From Pseudomonadota bacterium (GTDB lineage Bacteria > Pseudomonadota > Alphaproteobacteria > Rhizobiales > Rhizobiaceae), in assembly GCA_023388675.1 (NCBI GenBank), contig JAEWFU010000313.1, positions 1 through 6,591 on the forward strand: a DNA stretch of 6,591 nt. The letters are read 5' to 3'. This document shows positions 5,883-6,591 of the stretch, piece by piece. Position 1 is the stretch's first letter. The number at the start of each line of letters is the position of its first letter. Position numbers and translations under genes: made by a program. The notes beneath the pieces are model-generated. The model saw only the letters and a list, made by a program, of their open reading frames with translations, searched no databases and had not been told where the DNA came from.

Positions 5883-6591
5883 CGCTGCTGGCCCTTTCCA
5901 GCCTTTCGGCCGAACTCGGTGGCAAGACCGTGCTGCGCGACGTCGCACTGACGGTCAAGGAAGGCGAATTCGTCGGTCTGATCGGACCCAACGGAGCCGG
6001 GAAGTCGACGCTGCTGCGCGCCGTCCTCGGTCTGACGCCCTCCCAAGGCAATATCGAACTTGGCGGCCGGGCAGCCGCATCGATGAGCGCATCGCAACGC
6101 GCCAGGCTCGTCTCCTACCTGCCGCAGGAGCGCGAGATCGCCTGGCCGGTCACCGTCGAGCGCCTCGTCGGCCTCGGCCGCGCGCCCCACCTGCCGCCTT
6201 TCGCCCGCCCGGGCACCGCGGATGAGGCAGCCATACGCGAGGCGATGCGACGCATGGACGTCGAGACTTTCGCGGACCGGCGTGCAACCGAGCTCTCCGG
6301 CGGCGAAAAGGCACGGGTGCTGATCGCCCGTGCGCTGGCACAGGAGGCACCTCTGATGCTGGCCGACGAGCCAACGGCCGGGCTCGATCCCGCGCACCAG
6401 ATCACGCTGATGCGGGTCTTCGCCGGGCTTGCAGGCGAAGGACGAAGCGTGATCGCCTGCCTGCACGATCTCGGCCTCGCGGCGCGATGGTGCTCGCGGC
6501 TGGTGCTGCTGGATGCGGGCGCCGTCGCCGCCGACGGCCCGCCGCGCGCGGTGCTGTCGGCTGAGCGCCTGCGCGCCACCTACAACATCAC
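5879..6591 (+). CDS. btuD: Cobalamin ABC transporter ATP-binding protein BtuD, 3' end cut off by the window
   Basis: This cytoplasmic ATPase should drive B12 import by BtuC. Translating from GTG 5879 gives 237 codons without a stop up to the window end; about 10-25 residues are probably missing compared with the usual 250-260. All ATPase motifs are intact: Walker A GPNGAGKST (36-44), Q-loop Gln83 in YLPQE, signature LSGGEKARVLIARAL (139-153), Walker B LMLADEP with Glu164, D-loop AGLD (167-170) and the switch histidine His196 in CLHDL. The sequence resembles both BtuD and haem-type HmuV ATPases, which belong to the same group. The GTGA overlap with btuC and the riboswitch at the operon head support the cobalamin role. 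No frameshift is seen. Confidence 0.9.
   Translation, partial: MTLLALSSLSAELGGKTVLRDVALTVKEGEFVGLIGPNGAGKSTLLRAVLGLTPSQGNIELGGRAAASMSASQRARLVSYLPQEREIAWPVTVERLVGLGRAPHLPPFARPGTADEAAIREAMRRMDVETFADRRATELSGGEKARVLIARALAQEAPLMLADEPTAGLDPAHQITLMRVFAGLAGEGRSVIACLHDLGLAARWCSRLVLLDAGAVAADGPPRAVLSAERLRATYNI

Noticed and set aside
5201..6466. A 421-codon open frame on the - strand across btuC and btuD
   Set aside because: It is antisense to two genes with full family motifs. Long antisense frames are expected in GC-rich coding DNA, and its product is low-complexity and rich in Arg, Ser, Ala and Pro with no recognisable domain.
2145..6591. Reading the transporter as a haem or siderophore uptake system
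   Set aside because: The families overlap, but the cobalamin riboswitch immediately upstream and the BtuB-like calcium-site and C-terminal segments favour B12. No Fur- or Irr-type site was recognised by eye upstream.
1..6591. CRISPR arrays, tRNA or rRNA genes, insertion sequences or attachment sites
   Set aside because: No regular repeat-spacer pattern, tRNA-like cloverleaf, transposase frame or paired terminal repeats were seen on either strand by eye.

Overview
The window is GC-rich (roughly 60-65%) and densely packed. All recognisable genes are on the + strand. GC-biased codon use, non-ATG starts on three of the four starts that follow wecB or another gene closely (TTG or GTG), a TTGACG-type -35 box and gene content like that of rhizobial genomes suggest an alphaproteobacterium, probably Hyphomicrobiales (Rhizobiales). 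That placement is an inference from style; no rRNA or other marker is present.

Region 1 (1-1718) is the end of a surface-polysaccharide locus. It holds the 3' part of an ABC-exporter ATPase of the Wzt/KpsT type, then after a 30-base gap a complete non-hydrolysing UDP-GlcNAc 2-epimerase (wecB), which supplies UDP-ManNAc for envelope glycans. Both probably belong to one operon that starts upstream of the window.

Region 2 (1719-2144) has no convincing gene. It holds a candidate promoter, a well-preserved cobalamin (vitamin B12) riboswitch with its B12 box, closing P1 stem and a downstream P13-like hairpin, and then an unusually long leader of about 157 bases before the next start codon.

Region 3 (2145-6591) is a cobalamin-uptake operon in the order btuB (outer-membrane TonB-dependent receptor), btuF (periplasmic binding protein), btuC (inner-membrane permease) and btuD (ATPase, cut off by the window end after 237 codons). 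Spacing is tight: 13 bases between btuB and btuF, then ATGA and GTGA start/stop overlaps. The genes form a full route: BtuB moves B12 across the outer membrane using TonB energy, BtuF captures it, and BtuC/BtuD pump it into the cytoplasm. The riboswitch should turn the operon down when cobalamin is plentiful. The riboswitch is also the best argument for cobalamin, rather than haem or a siderophore, as the substrate.

No new class of system was found. The points most worth checking are the long leader between riboswitch and start codon, its mutually exclusive hairpins at the ribosome-binding site, an open in-frame extension of btuB that begins inside the riboswitch hairpin, and acidic calcium-site-like loops in the receptor.
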